A DNA stretch of 64,000 nucleotides, taken from NCBI GenBank assembly GCA_023512835.1, contig CM042086.1, positions 20,405,029-20,469,028 on the forward strand, written 5' to 3'. Below are positions 11,703 through 23,993 of this stretch, in pieces (position 1 is the first letter of the stretch; the number at the start of each line of letters is the position of its first letter). Below the pieces are notes generated by a model. The model was not told the DNA's origin. It saw only the letters and a program-made list of their open reading frames with translations, and ran no database searches. This stretch comes from Taxillus chinensis. Its lineage: Eukaryota > Streptophyta > Magnoliopsida > Santalales > Loranthaceae. Made by a program: the position numbers and the translations under genes.

Positions 11703-12409
11703 TGTATATATTTGCCCTAAGCATTTTTAAATAAAATTAAAATTATATATTTTTTCAACAATAAAGCAATTTCGGGTTACACAAGATATGTTTAACATAA
11801 AAACAAAATTATTTTAAAATAAAAAGAATACAGGGTTGCTCGTCATGATACCCCAATTCAAAAATAATTTTCTCATAATTTTTCGAAGCCCTCCAAAAAA
11901 CCTTTAAAAAAAGCGATTAAAACTACCAAAAAAAGGCAAAAATAAATAAATAAATATTTTCTCCCTTTGTCTCCTTCCCGCACATCCATAGTTCACGTGT
12001 CGCGCCCTCGCTGGTTAGAAAACAAATAAAATAAAAAAAACAAAATAAAATTAAAATGAAGAAGACAAATAAAAAAAATCAAAGCCACATTTGCCTTATT
12101 TCCAATCCGCATCTTCTTTCTCCCCTCTCTCTCCCCCGTATGTGTCTTCTTTCTCAATGCCAAGCCACGTCCGAACCACCACCAAGTCTGGCCAGCTTCC
12201 TCCATGCTAGCCCACACCGGAGGAACATCTCGCATATCCTTCATCCCTCTTCTCTCCTCCTAAACCAAACCATGGTCAAGCCTTGGTTCCCCTTTCTCAT
12301 CCGGCCGACCTCACCCTAGTCTCACCACTTACCATGGTTAAACCATGCCTTGCCGCCCTCTATCAAGCAAAACCCTAGAATCTCATCCTCTATTTAAACT
12401 TGCAATCAC

Positions 12410-12577
12410 TTCCAATCAGGGTGGGATCTCTCTCTCTAGCGAAAAATCCCAAACGAAAATACAACCTCAAACGCCTCATCTCCTTCTTGAACAGAGAGTC
12501 CCCACTCCCCTTGGCCAAAAATTATCCAGCCACCACTATGGAGCATAGTCTCCCTGCGCTGAATCCCAATTAGGGTG

Positions 12578-12655
<78 letters not shown>

Positions 12656-12812
12656 CTTCCAATCAGGGTGGGCTCTCTCTCTAGCGAAAAATCCCAAACG
12701 AAAATACACCCTCAAATGCCTCATCTCCTTCTTGAACAGAGAGTCCCCACTCCCTTTGGCCGAAAATTATCCGGCTAGCCACTATGGAGCATAGTCTCCT
12801 TATGTCGAATCC
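12410..12812. repeat. Tandem duplication around a long (TC)n run
   Basis: A segment of about 160 bases at 12410-12568 (starting CACTTCCAATCAGGGTGGG) is repeated at 12653-12812 with roughly a dozen differences. Between the copies lies a pure (TC)n run of 37 units at 12580-12653. Each copy also carries a short CT run after its first 19 bases, so replication slippage or unequal exchange at the CT run is a likely cause of the duplication. Confidence 0.85.
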
Positions 12813-14153
12813 AAGCTAGTGTCCCCATCCACCTTTCAACCACTCCCGTCACACGAATAGCCACTATAGTACAACCAAAGTACCCTTTCCACCATCGTCT
12901 ATCCTAGAAATCGCACCACTAACTGTCTTAATTCGACATCATCCCTTTTCTACCCTTAAGGCCGAACCGGAACATGCCTCATTGACCCATATAGGCCCTG
13001 TGTGCTTCCAAGCACTTGAAGAAGGAGAACATCTCATGACAAGACTACTAGTATGCCACGCCATCATGCTAGTGTTCAGGAGAGACCGAGGAGGCACCCC
13101 CGGTTTGTGGTCTTAAAGAAAGAAGCTACTACGAAGGAAAAGGGGTTTCATTGGTCGTGGTTGGTTTTCACCTCGTTGTGTTCCTTCCCTTGTTCTCATT
13201 ATGTTCATTGAGGTGTTGTGTTTTGCCCTGTCCATGAATGCTTAATTGTGTGGTAGGCTATGCATAAAAGGGGTTAGTTAATCTATGATAATAACCGTCT
13301 TCTGTCTTATGGTTTTTGTTTGGTTGTGTGCATGATTTCCTCATCTTTCAAATCCAACCCGCTTGTTTTACTAACAAAATAATAGTCATCTCTTTCCTTC
13401 ATTGTGGTTTTCTATGATTTTGTTTTGCTTTGTTTTTTTTCTTCTCCTTTCTTCCTTGGTGCTCATTTCTTGCTTTTTTTTGTGTTCATTGAGGTCTCTT
13501 TCATATTTTCGTATAGATAGATGTTTTCATCGGTTCACCGATTATCTTTTTACATGCTTTTCATTGTTTTTTTTCATTGTTGCGTCATAAAATTATCATT
13601 ATCACCATTTTCTTCTTACTAAATGTCATTCTCTCATTAGTTTTAGGGTGTGTTATTCTCATACTAGCTTAGCTCGATATTGGGATATGTTTAGCTCGAA
13701 AGAAGGTATTGTATGTCTTTGTATTTCCCCTTTGTAGGCATTGTAGTTGGTTTTCCCTTTGCTACGTCCGTCTAGGCGTGATGGTTAGTGTATTGGTCTC
13801 TGTAGCCTTATTCCTTCTCTTTTCTTCTTTTCTCAAACTTGGACTTTTTAACACAAGCCAATCTAGTCTTCCATGTCTCATATATAAATAAAACATGGTA
13901 GCGTTGAAGAAAGACAGATGAAGAGGAGGAAGGAGTTAGTCATTTTGGTGGGGCAATGTTGGATCCGATGAAGGCCATTAACAAAGGGATAATAGTGATT
14001 GAGCAAAGTGATGGCAATTGAAGAAGTGTTTTAGTGGTTAAGAGTGCGAAGGACAAGGAAAAAGAGCGAAAGCAAAGATAGATTGGGTTTAGCCATTTTC
14101 TTATTAGAGTTTAAATGCATAGGTTTTTCACTAGGATGAATATGGTATGTTTG

Positions 14154-15171
14154 TGTCACGCCCCCAAATTCGAGCACTCACAAAATCAGGAACGCGACGC
14201 CCCTCACGCCCACTCCAGGGGGTCGAGGGGTTGGTGACTGTTTCAACCCCCGTACAATACTACAACGGGGATAGCATTATACTTGTAAACATTCCAATGC
14301 AACATACAAGTTAGTAATAAATATGTCTGCAAACAATATTACGAAGTTCAGCTAATCAAGTTTGTACAACCGTCACGGACCCAAGTCCGGAAAAGCAATC
14401 AAAGGTAAAGGTAAGTCCATAAATGAATCCTACATAAAGATGTCCCAATAGCTCGATATGGCTCCAACGGCTATCCTCTACAACCTGTGGAAAATATAAA
14501 TAGAGTAGGGTGAGCACGAGTGCTCGATAGGTGATTCCCATCTCCACTCTCCTCTCACATGAATTCCTAAGTCTATATGATTAGTGCATGCTTGTGCCGG
14601 TGCAAGGTCACACGTTCTAATACCAAGAAATTTCATTAAATCACAAGCAAGATATCCCATCACAATTATTACTATTAAAGGTCGCACCAACGACCTAACC
14701 AGCCACGGAAATCCCCGCTACCACTCCAGGGATTCAAATCACTACCAATCTGCCATATGTGGGACCACAATGTCTCCGACAACCACCCGCCACATATGGG
14801 ACCTGGGTTAACCAGCCACATAAAGGGACCCGCGGCCTCATTGCCGGCCCTATGTGGGACCCAAGATTAACCCAACCAATTTAACCACAAAATCCGTACA
14901 CAATCAACAAAACAACGTTTCAAATTATCAGCATTTAGTGACGATCACTCACCCGATTAGAGCACTTACCCAACAATAACATAACTCAAATGATTAATTG
15001 AATACTTAGATACATATAATAACACATAATTCCATCAGGCATTAAATAATCTAAGGAATAACACACCGAGCTATAATTAATATCCTACTTAATCAAACCG
15101 TAATTGCAAACTCGAATATTATTTACGTATTTATTACTAGAAGCATTCATCCTTTATGACTATTACCACTA

Positions 15172-15215
<44 letters not shown>

Positions 15216-16276
15216 TATTATTACTATCCAAGGCGTGGGCCGCCCAATTGGTCGGCCAAGCCACACCAACCCATTAGGGTTGGTGTCGACGCGCAGGGCG
15301 AGAAGGCATGCCGCCGCCTCCCCCCCTTCCCGTCCCCTTCTCTAGCGTCGGCGCCCCGGACGCACGGCGGCCATGGAAGGCGGTCCACCGGCGCCCGCGA
15401 CGCCCTCTCTCTCTCTCTCTGCGCGTCCGCGACGCCCATCCTCTCTCTCTCGCGACCAACGATCACGCCGCCGTCCACCTCTTCCTCCCACTGGCGTGCG
15501 ACCCCGGACCGACCTCATCCTCCCCTCCCTCGCTGCTAGCGCACATCACACCGCAAGACTTAGCCACGGCCGCCGCCGCTCATCCTCTCCATGCCGGCGT
15601 GCGGCGGGCGTCCGATCCAGGGACGGCAATGGCGTGGTCCCCCCCTCCTCCTTGCCCGAACACGCATGAACACTTATATAACTATATATTTATACACATA
15701 TTCGTATTTACATATATGAATGAGCAGATTATACAAGCATATCTCGTACTCATACAACGGTGAAATCAAAGAATTACCTACCTGGGTTTCAAATGGTCAA
15801 AAGAATGCTTCAAACCCTCTTCTCTTCCCTTGCCAACGTTATGTGCATGCACAACGGACCTAGGGTTTCACCCCAGGTTCCCCCCCATTTATATTAACAT
15901 TAAATAATAATAATAATAATAATAAGATTAATAGGAATAATCATAATATTAAATATTTTTTTAAAAAAAATAATAATAATCTTTCATTATAAAAAAATTA
16001 ACCTCAGGTACTATTAAATTATATTAATGATACTAACATAATAATAATAATAATAGTCAAGCCTCAACATTAAATGCCTGGATTAATAATAATTACATAA
16101 TAATAACGACATGTCTAAATATATTTTAATAATCATAATAATATTTATTTATATGTTTAACATATTAAAATCATATTATTAAAAATAAATAACGCTAAGG
16201 CCACGCTACCGAATAGATATTCCAACATCTATTCAGGGCCTAACTTTCCACCACTCACGGTGCACGGGTCTTTACA
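14154..16276 (-). repeat. 3' LTR of the gypsy element
   Basis: Starts TGTCACGCCC and ends GGTCTTTACA on the plus strand, next to the polypurine tract at 16277-16290. It contains an (ATT)n run at 15174-15226, a GC-rich block at 15235-15655 and an AT-rich tail. Open frames of up to 151 codons in the GC-rich block have the composition of CT-rich simple sequence. They also occur in the other LTR with shifts, so I do not call them genes. Confidence 0.9.
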
Positions 16277-16506
16277 TCCTCCCCACCTTAGGACTTTTCA
16301 TCCCCCGAAAAGATAAGTCATCCACTACGAGGTAGCACTACCCCCTGGCTAACAAAATAAGCACACTTAGCTCTAATTAATATGAGAGACAAAACAACGC
16401 CCACAAACAAGGTAACCAACAACACAGAATTCACATGCAAACAAACAACAAGGTTAACTACCTCAATGCATGATGAAGATCTTGACATCTCCTCCCCACC
16501 TTAGGA
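16277..16506 (-). promoter_or_regulatory. Polypurine tract, present twice
   Basis: On the minus strand TAAGGTGGGGAGGA (16277-16290) directly precedes the 3' LTR, as expected for the plus-strand primer of a gypsy element. The same 16 bases (CCTCCCCACCTTAGGA on the plus strand) occur at 16278-16293 and again at 16491-16506, just after the end of pol. About 200 non-coding bases lie between. The copy next to the LTR should be the working one. Confidence 0.7.
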
Positions 16507-18073
16507 TTGTTCGTCCTCGAACAGCTCGGGGGTGAAGAACACGCATCCGGCTCTCGCGTTCCCAGTCCTGCTCCTCCATGTTGCGGTGACGCCACAAAAC
16601 GCGAACCAACGAAATTGTCTTGCCCCGCAAGACCTGTTCCTGGCGATCTAAAAATCTGGACTAGTGCCTCTACAACGGAACCATCATCGCCTAGCTCTAT
16701 CTCACGCCAATCAAGCACATGGGTAGATCCGGGTAATATTTCCGTAATCGGGAGACATGGAAAATATCATGAACACGAGCTAGCTCAGGTGGTAACTCCA
16801 ATCGGTAGGCAACCAGTCCCACGACTGCAATGACAGGAAAAGGACCTACAAATCGAGGTGAGAGTTTGGAACCTCGCCCGAACCGCCTGTGCCCCTGCCG
16901 TGGCGAGACTCGCAAGAAGACGCAATCCCCTACGACGAACTGAAGCGGTTGTCGTCGTCTGTCAGCATATGATTTCTGTCTACTCTGGGCCGTTAACATC
17001 CGTTGCCGAATCACCTGAACCAAGTCTCGTAGTTTCCTGAACTATATTGGGACCCAAAACAATCTTCCCCCGCCTGGGCCCAACACAGAGGGGAGCGACA
17101 CGGTCGCCCATAAAATGCCTCATATGGCGCCATTCCTATCGTAGCCTGATAACTGTTGTTGTAGGAGAACTCCACCAAGGGAAGGTGAGCCTCCCAACAA
17201 CCACCAAAATCCAACACACAAGCACAGAGCATGTCCTCGAGAATTTGGATAGTACGCTCGGACTGGCCATCTGTCTGAGGGTGGTAAGCTGTACTCAAAT
17301 TCACTCGGGTGCCCAAAGCACGCTGTAACTGCCGCCAGAACTGCGAAGTGAACCGTGCATCCCTATCAGAGACGATCGATAATGGCACACCATGCAATCG
17401 TACCACCACGTCGACATATCGCTGTCCCAAGGTCCGGACTGGATCGGTCTCACGAATCGGAATAAAGTGGGCAGATTTCGTCAAACGGTCCACAACAACC
17501 CAAATAGTATCATGACCTCTAGAACGAGGAAGCCCTGTGACGAAGTCCATAGTCACATGATCCCACTTCCACTCCGGCACAGTAACGATTACAACTCACC
17601 GGAAGACCGCAAATGCTCGGCCTTGACCTGCTGGCATGTTAATCACCGTCGAACAAACTCCGCAACGGCCTTCTTAAGGCCCGACCACTAGAACGTTGCC
17701 GAATAGTATGATACATCTTCGTTCCCCCCACGGTGAACAGCCAAACGAGAGTGATGGAATTCTCGTAGAACGCCTCCTGTAGAGAAGATGGAACTATCAA
17801 TCGACCTCGATAGCGCAACACATGGTCGGAATCCTCCGTCCAATCGCCAGAAAGTACGGCAGTCTGAATCTGATCCCGGAGGACCTCACACTCAACATCC
17901 CCCAACTGACCTTCAATAACCTGACGCCGCAACTCAACCACCGCAATAACCACGCTCAGATGCCCTGCTCTACTCCTTGCACTGGTTGCAACCTCGGTCA
18001 GACTAGTTGCCCCATCATCTCCCATTCCTTGACAAAGATAGAGAGTCACTACGGCTTGGCTCTTTTGGCTCAA
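16458..18073 (-). pseudogene. Gypsy integrase with GPY/F and degraded chromodomain
   Basis: The zinc-binding start of integrase is in 17639-18073 (GGTKMYHTIRQR). The catalytic core is in 17011-17580: [13 protein letters not shown] with the first Asp, then [12 protein letters not shown] with the second, then [13 protein letters not shown] with the Glu. The next block (16697-17023) has the GPY/F module (SPRFVGPFPV) ending in VSRLRKYYPD. The last block (16458-16718) starts MLDWREIEL, where Tekay/Del-type elements carry a chromodomain, but the frame changes inside it. The three blocks lie in different frames and a stop interrupts the joint near 17590, so the protein is inactive. Confidence 0.8.
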
Positions 18074-19585
18074 GGCATCGCCATTACATTCCCCTTCCCA
18101 GGTGTATACTGAAGATCAAACTGGAACTGCTGCATATACTCCACCCAACGCCTCTGTCGGAGATTCAAATCCCGCTGAGAAAATATGTACTGCAAACTCT
18201 TGTGGTCAGTATATACCACAAACTTCTCCCCTAAAAGGTAGTGCTGCCAGCTCTTTAATGCAAAGATCACTGCAGCTAGCTCTAAATCATGCGTAGGGTA
18301 GTTCTTCTCATGGGTCCTCAACTGACGGGAACCATAAGCAATTACCCGTCCTTCCTGCATGAGCACACAACCCAATCCAACATTAGAGGCATCACAATAA
18401 ACCTCATAGGGTACACCCTCCTGTGGTAGGACCAGGATGGGTGCCGAAGTCAATCTGGCCTTCAGCGACCGAAAGCCTCCTCACAAGCATCCGACCGGTC
18501 AAACCACACCCCCCTTTCGGGTCAAGCCCGTCATCGGTGCAACTAAACAGGAAAAGTCCTTGACAAACCTCCTGTAATAACCCGCCAACCCCAAAAAACT
18601 CCGAATCTCAAAAACATTTGTTGGTCGCTTTCGAGACATCACCGCCTTAATCTTGCCAGGATCTACCGTGATACCCTCCAATGATACCACGTGCCCTAAG
18701 AACTTCACCCTCTACAACCAAAAGTCACACTTCGTGAATTTTGCGTATAGTCTATGGTCCCTCAACGTCTGTAACACCACAAGTAAATGCTCCTCATGCT
18801 CGCTCTTTGTTCGGGAGTAAATTAGAATATCATCTATAAAGACCACCACGAACCGATCAAGATAGGGGGTGAAAATCTGGTTTATCAACCCCATAAATAC
18901 CGTCGGGGCATTTGTGAGCCCGAAGGGCATCACTAGCCACTCATAATGGCCATATCTACAACTGAAGGCTGTCTTTGGGATATCGACTCCCGCACGCGTA
19001 GGCGATGGTATCCAGACCTCAAGTCGATCTTGGAAAACCAACAGGCACCCCCGAATCGGTCAAACAAATCATCGATCCTCGGTAGGGGGTATCTGTTCTT
19101 CACTGTCACCTAGTTCAACCGTCGGTAGTCAATACACAACCGAAGCGAACCATCCGCCTTTTTGGCGAATAACACCGGAGCACTCCAAGGCGAATCGTCC
19201 GTCTAATAAAGCCACGCACCAAAAGATCGTCAATCTGCCCTTTGAGCTCTCGAAGCTCAACCGGTGTCATCCTATAAGCTTCCAATCCGATAGGTGCCAT
19301 CCCGGGTAGCAATTCTATCGAGAAGTCCACCTCTCTCTCTGGTGGTAAATCAACCAAGTCCTCAGGAAACACGTCGGGAAACCGATCCACTACCTTGGGT
19401 AACACCACCTTACCCTCCTGCTGGGGATCAACTAGAGTCGGATCGGCTAACCGATGGGTTACATCACCCCATCCTTGCCTCAAAGGCCCCAATCTGCATG
19501 CATCATCGAACCACTCACCCACGAAGGTGCCTCGAGTGCCCTCGGGTGTGAGGAAGGTCACTCGTCGCCTATAACACTCAATCAC
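18070..19585 (-). pseudogene. Gypsy reverse transcriptase and RNase H
   Basis: Reverse transcriptase begins in 19115-19585 (FPDVFPEDL, then YRMTPVELRELK), continues in 18712-19041 with the palm motifs [10 protein letters not shown] and the catalytic [10 protein letters not shown], and ends in 18499-18708 with [15 protein letters not shown]. RNase H follows in 18070-18453, with [25 protein letters not shown] and [12 protein letters not shown]. The order and residues are those of Ty3/gypsy elements of the Del/Tekay type. The blocks are split by small indels and stops near 19100, 18710 and 18470. Confidence 0.85.
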
Positions 19586-19590
19586 TGCCT

Positions 19591-19878
19591 CTACACGGTC
19601 AACCAGTCCATACCCAATATCACATCAAAAACATCAAAGTGCATCACAAATAGGTTACACCAAAGGTCAACACCTCCGAGAGTAACCTCACATTCCGAAC
19701 TGACCCTATCAATCACCACCGGGCCCCCTACGGGTGTATCAACCACAAGGGGCTGATCAACAGTAGTACATTCCAACTCTAATCCCTCAACAATGGAGTG
19801 TGAGATAAAAGAATGTGTAGCACCAGTGTCAATCAAGACAAGACAAATAGTGCGTGAAACCAAAATCGTACCTCTCAC
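19591..19878 (-). pseudogene. Gypsy aspartic protease
   Basis: An open stretch of 95 codons contains the retroviral-type protease active site, DTGATHSFIS, near its residue 18, and ends in VILGMDWLTV, the usual end of the fold before the linker to reverse transcriptase. It starts right after the gag zinc knuckle region and is followed directly by the reverse transcriptase block. This domain itself looks intact, but it is cut off from gag and pol by frame changes. Confidence 0.8.
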
Positions 19879-20149
19879 AAGAACTGGCCCCGACTCGCCT
19901 CGTCAACTGGTGGAACTTCGCCTCTCTGTCGGTGATAGCAAAGTTCCTCCCCTTCGCACACTACCGCTGGCCCGACTCATCGTAGCTCGATCATTCTGTC
20001 CCTTCGAGCATGGGCCTCCCGCCGAGGCCGTTGTGTAGCAGGTCGTCCCTGTACCGACCGCCCACCGACTGGGTCTCTCTGGTATGGAGCACCGCTCCTC
20101 TTGGCCCTGGTCACGAGGTCGATGTGGCCCCGTAACACTAGCCGAACTT

Positions 20150-21149
20150 GCAGAAGGACACTCTCCTATCCCGTGTCCCAGTCCCCCACATCGAAAACAC
20201 TTGAGTGGGTTGCCACTCTTCGCTTACACCGCCTCCTTGTGTCCCCTAAGTCCACAAGATCGACATGTCCCTGAAAACCGTGAGGTAGAACTGCTGCCCG
20301 AGTTCCCCGTTTGTGAGAATTTGGGCACCGGCCTCTTGTCCCCCTGTCCCTCGGTTGCTCCTCTCTTGGCCTCTTTTGGCTAGGCCCCGATGAACTCTCT
20401 CGGTTTCGAGTCCTGATTTGGTTTAAGTCCCGCTCTCCAATAAGTGCCTTGTTGACCGTGTCACCGTACGTGGTCAACTCCATCATGTTCACTCCCCTCC
20501 CGAGTGATGGTCTCGGCCCATCAATGAAATCTTGGGTCTTATTAGCCTCAACCCTCCATGACTCGGGGCAAATCTCCCTAGCTCGGTGAAAGCAATGACA
20601 TACTGTCACACGTCCGATTGCCTTGCTCCAGGTGTAGTACTCCCGTCGCCTCGTCTTCTGCACGGAGCGAGGGAAATACTCGTGTAGAAGAGCTCCACGA
20701 AGTCCTCCCATGCCATCGGGTTCTCGTGAACATGCTTCACGGCGTCCCACCACCTGCGGGCCCCACCTACCAGGAAATGTGTGGCTAAGCGGACCTTAGC
20801 CTCTTCGGGCACCTGGATCGGCTCAAAGATGTCTTCTGTCCACTTGACCCATTCCTCGGCCTCATCGGGTCTCGTATTCGCCTCAAACTTCGTCGGTTTC
20901 TCGCCAAGGAACCGACTCACCCGGTCGATCGGATGCGCAGCGGAACTATCGTGACCTGTGCTTGGCTCTCCTCTAGAACCTCCTGTTGTTGCTGCTCCGC
21001 TGAGGCCGCTGCTGCTTCCTCGGTTTCTCCTCGCATCACTTCTCTTGGCCACCTCCCTCATGGTACACCGCATGGCACCCTAGATTTGGCTCAGGTATTT
21101 GAGCCCCAATCCGAGCAAGAATCTCGAACCCAAGGCAGTCTTGGAGAAC
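20150..21149 (-). pseudogene. Gypsy gag, main part
   Basis: The capsid-type domain is readable at 20606-21073: FLGEKPTKFEANTRPDEAEE, WTEDIFE and ARRWWDAVKH, typical of the retrotrans_gag family. A zinc knuckle of the form C-x2-C-x4-H-x4-C is seen near 20200-20160 as CFRCGGLGHGIGEC, in another frame. The block between them (20166-20753) has shifted frame. The first codons of gag are far to the right, at 23267-23344, separated by a solo LTR. Confidence 0.75.
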
Positions 21150-23266
21150 GTCACGTCCCCGAATTCCAGGGAACCCGGAATCGGGTACATGACTTCCCCT
21201 TGCCCGCACCCGAAAGGTCAAGGGGTTGGTGACTAGCACCAATGGAGACTACACCGCGGGTGCCGTCTCAAATATGCAACCCCGTACATGCCATACATCA
21301 AGGGTAATCCTGTACTTTCCCATACATCATCATGCATACATTAAGTCAAACAATCATACCGACATCACATCACAAACAAGTATGCAAATACAACTATCCA
21401 CGGACCCATGTCCGGGATACAAACATAATACAATACACAATACAAAATACGTAATACGTATTGTATCATACATCGAGTAGTGGGCACGTCCTCTTGGAAG
21501 AAAGTCCTCCACTAGTCTCGGGTCACACCTGAAAAAAAGTAAACCACAAGTAGGGGTGAGCGACAAGCTCAGTAGGTGACCCCAACACTCCACATCATGC
21601 AGACATACAAGTCTATACTACATGCTTTGTGTACTCGTGCACCGTGTAGTGTGCACAATCCTCAGGGCTCCGCCTGCAAACAAACATCAGGGACTCGGCC
21701 TGCTCACACAGACAACTTGTCCACGATCCTCCATGGGATCCTAGCTCGGGGCACTCGGCCCTAGCTCCACGAGATCCACGGCTCAACTCGGGCCTTAGCC
21801 TGTCCATAGCGTAATATGCCCGGCCACGCCGCCACACAAGCTGCCATCGGTGCATATGCCTGCCACGTCAACCACATAGCACCATCAGTGCATCACGGTG
21901 AGAACCCAAACAAGTCACGGAGTCCATGCCCCAATACCTCACACCAACATACTAACATTAGTATGGCATGTCATTTTCAACATTTCCTTTAGAACGTAGC
22001 AGGTATTCACAAGTAAGTCTTTAATCCTTGATTTATGAAGGAAGTACCCATAGCATCTATTTTCTTGAAATCAAAAGTCCCGGCATTGGGTTCCCATAGC
22101 ATAAATAAGATAATCTGATTTTTGGGGATTTTTCTGAGATGTCTAACCCCACTTTCCAAAAATTCATCACTACGAACTTTTGGGTTTTTCCGAGATTTTA
22201 CACTAAATCCCAATTTTCACATTTTGAAATAGTGGGAATTAATTTTTCTAGTATTTTTCTTTAAATCCAAATGGGGGGGTATTTCGTTATTTACATTGTA
22301 ACTTAAGTATAACCTACACTCGAACTACCTTCGAAAACTACCTTCGAAGTACCCATGAAATGCTTTGAAACTCCCTTCGAAGTACCTTCGAACCTTCGAA
22401 ACGATACTCGAAAATTGCACATTCGACACTCGAAATTACACTACATCGAACCTACCTTCGAAATCGCACATTCGAAATTTTCAATTTCCAGTCGATCTCA
22501 TCGGTCGTTTTCTACCCAGTTCACGACGATTCTGTTCATCATCGTTTTTCACTGTTTCTCGTCTTGGATTCAACCCAGAAACCTCCAGACCTTTCGAATC
22601 TCATAAAACTCATACCTAATACTATATATTAGGTTTAAATCACGCCTTACCCCTCGAACGCATTTTAAATACAAGATTCAACCCAAAATTGGTTTTTCCC
22701 CAAATTCTAGGGTTCAACATGAATTTGCATGATTTCATCAAATTCTTACATGTTAATCCAAAAAACAAGAAGAAAAGGGTGAAGAATCAATGGAACACCT
22801 ACCTGGAATGATTCTTGATGTTCGAACGAGCTCAAAATGCCCCAAATCGGCAAGGCCTCCAAGCTCTCTCAAGCTCTCTCTCTCAAACGCACAAACGCTA
22901 AAACGTAACATGGAAGCTCTCTTTCCCCCTATTTATATTTTTGCCACCAACCGACCTAGTCAACCATTGACCCAGCCAATAATTAACCTCCAAGGTCCCG
23001 AACTCCAAATTGAGTCAAACTAAAGTCAAAACGCTCGAAATGACGAGCACAATACTACACAAATATTATTACACTCAAATGACCGCTCAAACGCAATGTC
23101 AACCAATAAACCCCAAAAAGTCAACAATTGGGTGAAACGGGTCCCCGACTCGGAATCGGGCCCAAGTACAGTCAAAATGCTCACATCGATGGCTACACTA
23201 TCTGTCCAGATAGTTACATTCCCATAGAATGACTATCTCAAGACTATTCAAATACGAGTCTTTACA
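21150..23266 (-). mobile_element. Solo LTR of a related gypsy family, inserted in gag
   Basis: The left end GTCACGTCCCCGAATTCC and the right end GAGTCTTTACA match the two ends of the flanking element's LTRs. Inside, several blocks align loosely (CGGACCCATGTCCGG, GGGGTTGGTGACT, and AGTAGGGGTGAGC against AGTAGGGTGAGC). Overall it is clearly diverged, so it belongs to a related family and not to the same element. The flanks AGAAC (21145-21149) and AAAAC (23267-23271) fit a 5-bp target duplication with one change. If it is removed, the two gag parts meet in an open frame. The first T of the LTR has been lost or changed. Confidence 0.7.
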
Positions 23267-23344
23267 AAAACTCTATTCTCCTTGTGATTCGGACTGAATG
23301 GATAACTCCTCCACTGGACCTTGAGCCCTAGTCTTGGGTGCCAT
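23267..23344 (-). pseudogene. Gypsy gag start
   Basis: A minus-strand ATG at 23342-23344 opens MAPKTRAQGPVEELS, a typical start of a gypsy gag. After 23 codons a stop appears, just before the solo LTR. A change of frame next to the junction would connect it to the gag part left of 21149. It lies about 460 bases downstream of the primer-binding site. Confidence 0.6.
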
Positions 23345-23805
23345 TCTGCACCAACACATATCAACAACATCTATTAACTATCGTGCACTTATCAAACAAC
23401 CAAATTATTTAAACCAATAGGCAGAACCAAGTCTACCGCACAAATAATGTGGTTTCTAAGCCCCTTATTCTATTCACCAAATTATGTGGTTATTCACTTA
23501 GACTTCCTAGGTTCGAATTAGGACAATCAATCACCAAAGAAAAACAAACCACATATAGCTAATTGTATAATCAATACAAGCACATCATTAAAGCATCATT
23601 AGCAGATGATTTCTAGTGCCTAGATATACACATAGTCACGCGAGCATGTATGCACCCAACCCAAATGCTTCCTAGGATGATTTGATGAACCCTCGATCAA
23701 CCCAACACGTATAAGGACTGCGTTGATCAGGCGCCCTCCCTATAGTCTTCCAAGCTTCTAAGTTTCTATCAACCACCCCTCACTAACCTAGGTCCACTAA
23801 ACCAT
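23345..23805 (-). other. Gypsy 5' untranslated leader
   Basis: Non-coding, moderately AT-rich sequence between the primer-binding site and the gag start. This is the usual place for leader and packaging signals. No open frame is seen. Confidence 0.5.
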
Positions 23806-23816
23806 GCTCGATACCA
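23806..23816 (-). promoter_or_regulatory. Primer-binding site of the gypsy element
   Basis: On the minus strand TGGTATCGAGC lies three bases downstream of the 5' LTR end (23820). It matches the initiator-Met tRNA 3' end (TGGTATCAGAGC) with one A missing. The TRIM at 10979-11433 has the same one-base-shorter form at 11175. Confidence 0.75.
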
Positions 23817-23993
23817 ACTTGTCACGCCCCCAAATTCCGAGCACTCACAGAATCGGGAACGCGACGCCCCTCACGCCCACTCCAGGGGTCGAGGGGTTGG
23901 TGACTGTTTCAACCCCGTACGATACTATAACGGGGATAGCATTGTACTTGTAAACATTCCAATGCAATATACAATTTAGTAATAAATATGTCT

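Larger units (their letters stand above)
10862..14153 (+). mobile_element. Ogre/Tat-like LTR, right end not resolved
   Basis: The segment starts TGTTAAGCC and then matches the solo LTR at 23994-27361: the ATTTTGTCCGAGTTGGACA block at the start, the long block at 11450-11660 against 24130-24360, and the poly-A and CT-rich block at 11950-12250 against 24600-24900. A plus-strand TATA-like CTATTTAAAC lies at 12390-12399, at the same relative place as CTATAAAAAC in the other copy. It carries a nested TRIM (10979-11433) and a tandem duplication (12410-12812). The gypsy LTR starts at 14154, and I cannot find the missing end of this LTR beyond 29320. Confidence 0.6.

Noticed and set aside
15156..15763. 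Long overlapping open frames in the GC-rich part of the gypsy 3' LTR
   Set aside because: They are rich in Pro, Ser and Arg from CT and GC simple sequence, occur on both strands, and shift frame in the partner LTR at 28200-28960, so they are not conserved as proteins.
19294..21480. Plus-strand frames opposite gypsy gag and pol
   Set aside because: Antisense of recognised retroelement domains.
21150..23266. 5' LTR of a second complete gypsy element
   Set aside because: No primer-binding site follows it, and removing it joins two gag parts of the surrounding element, so a solo LTR is simpler.
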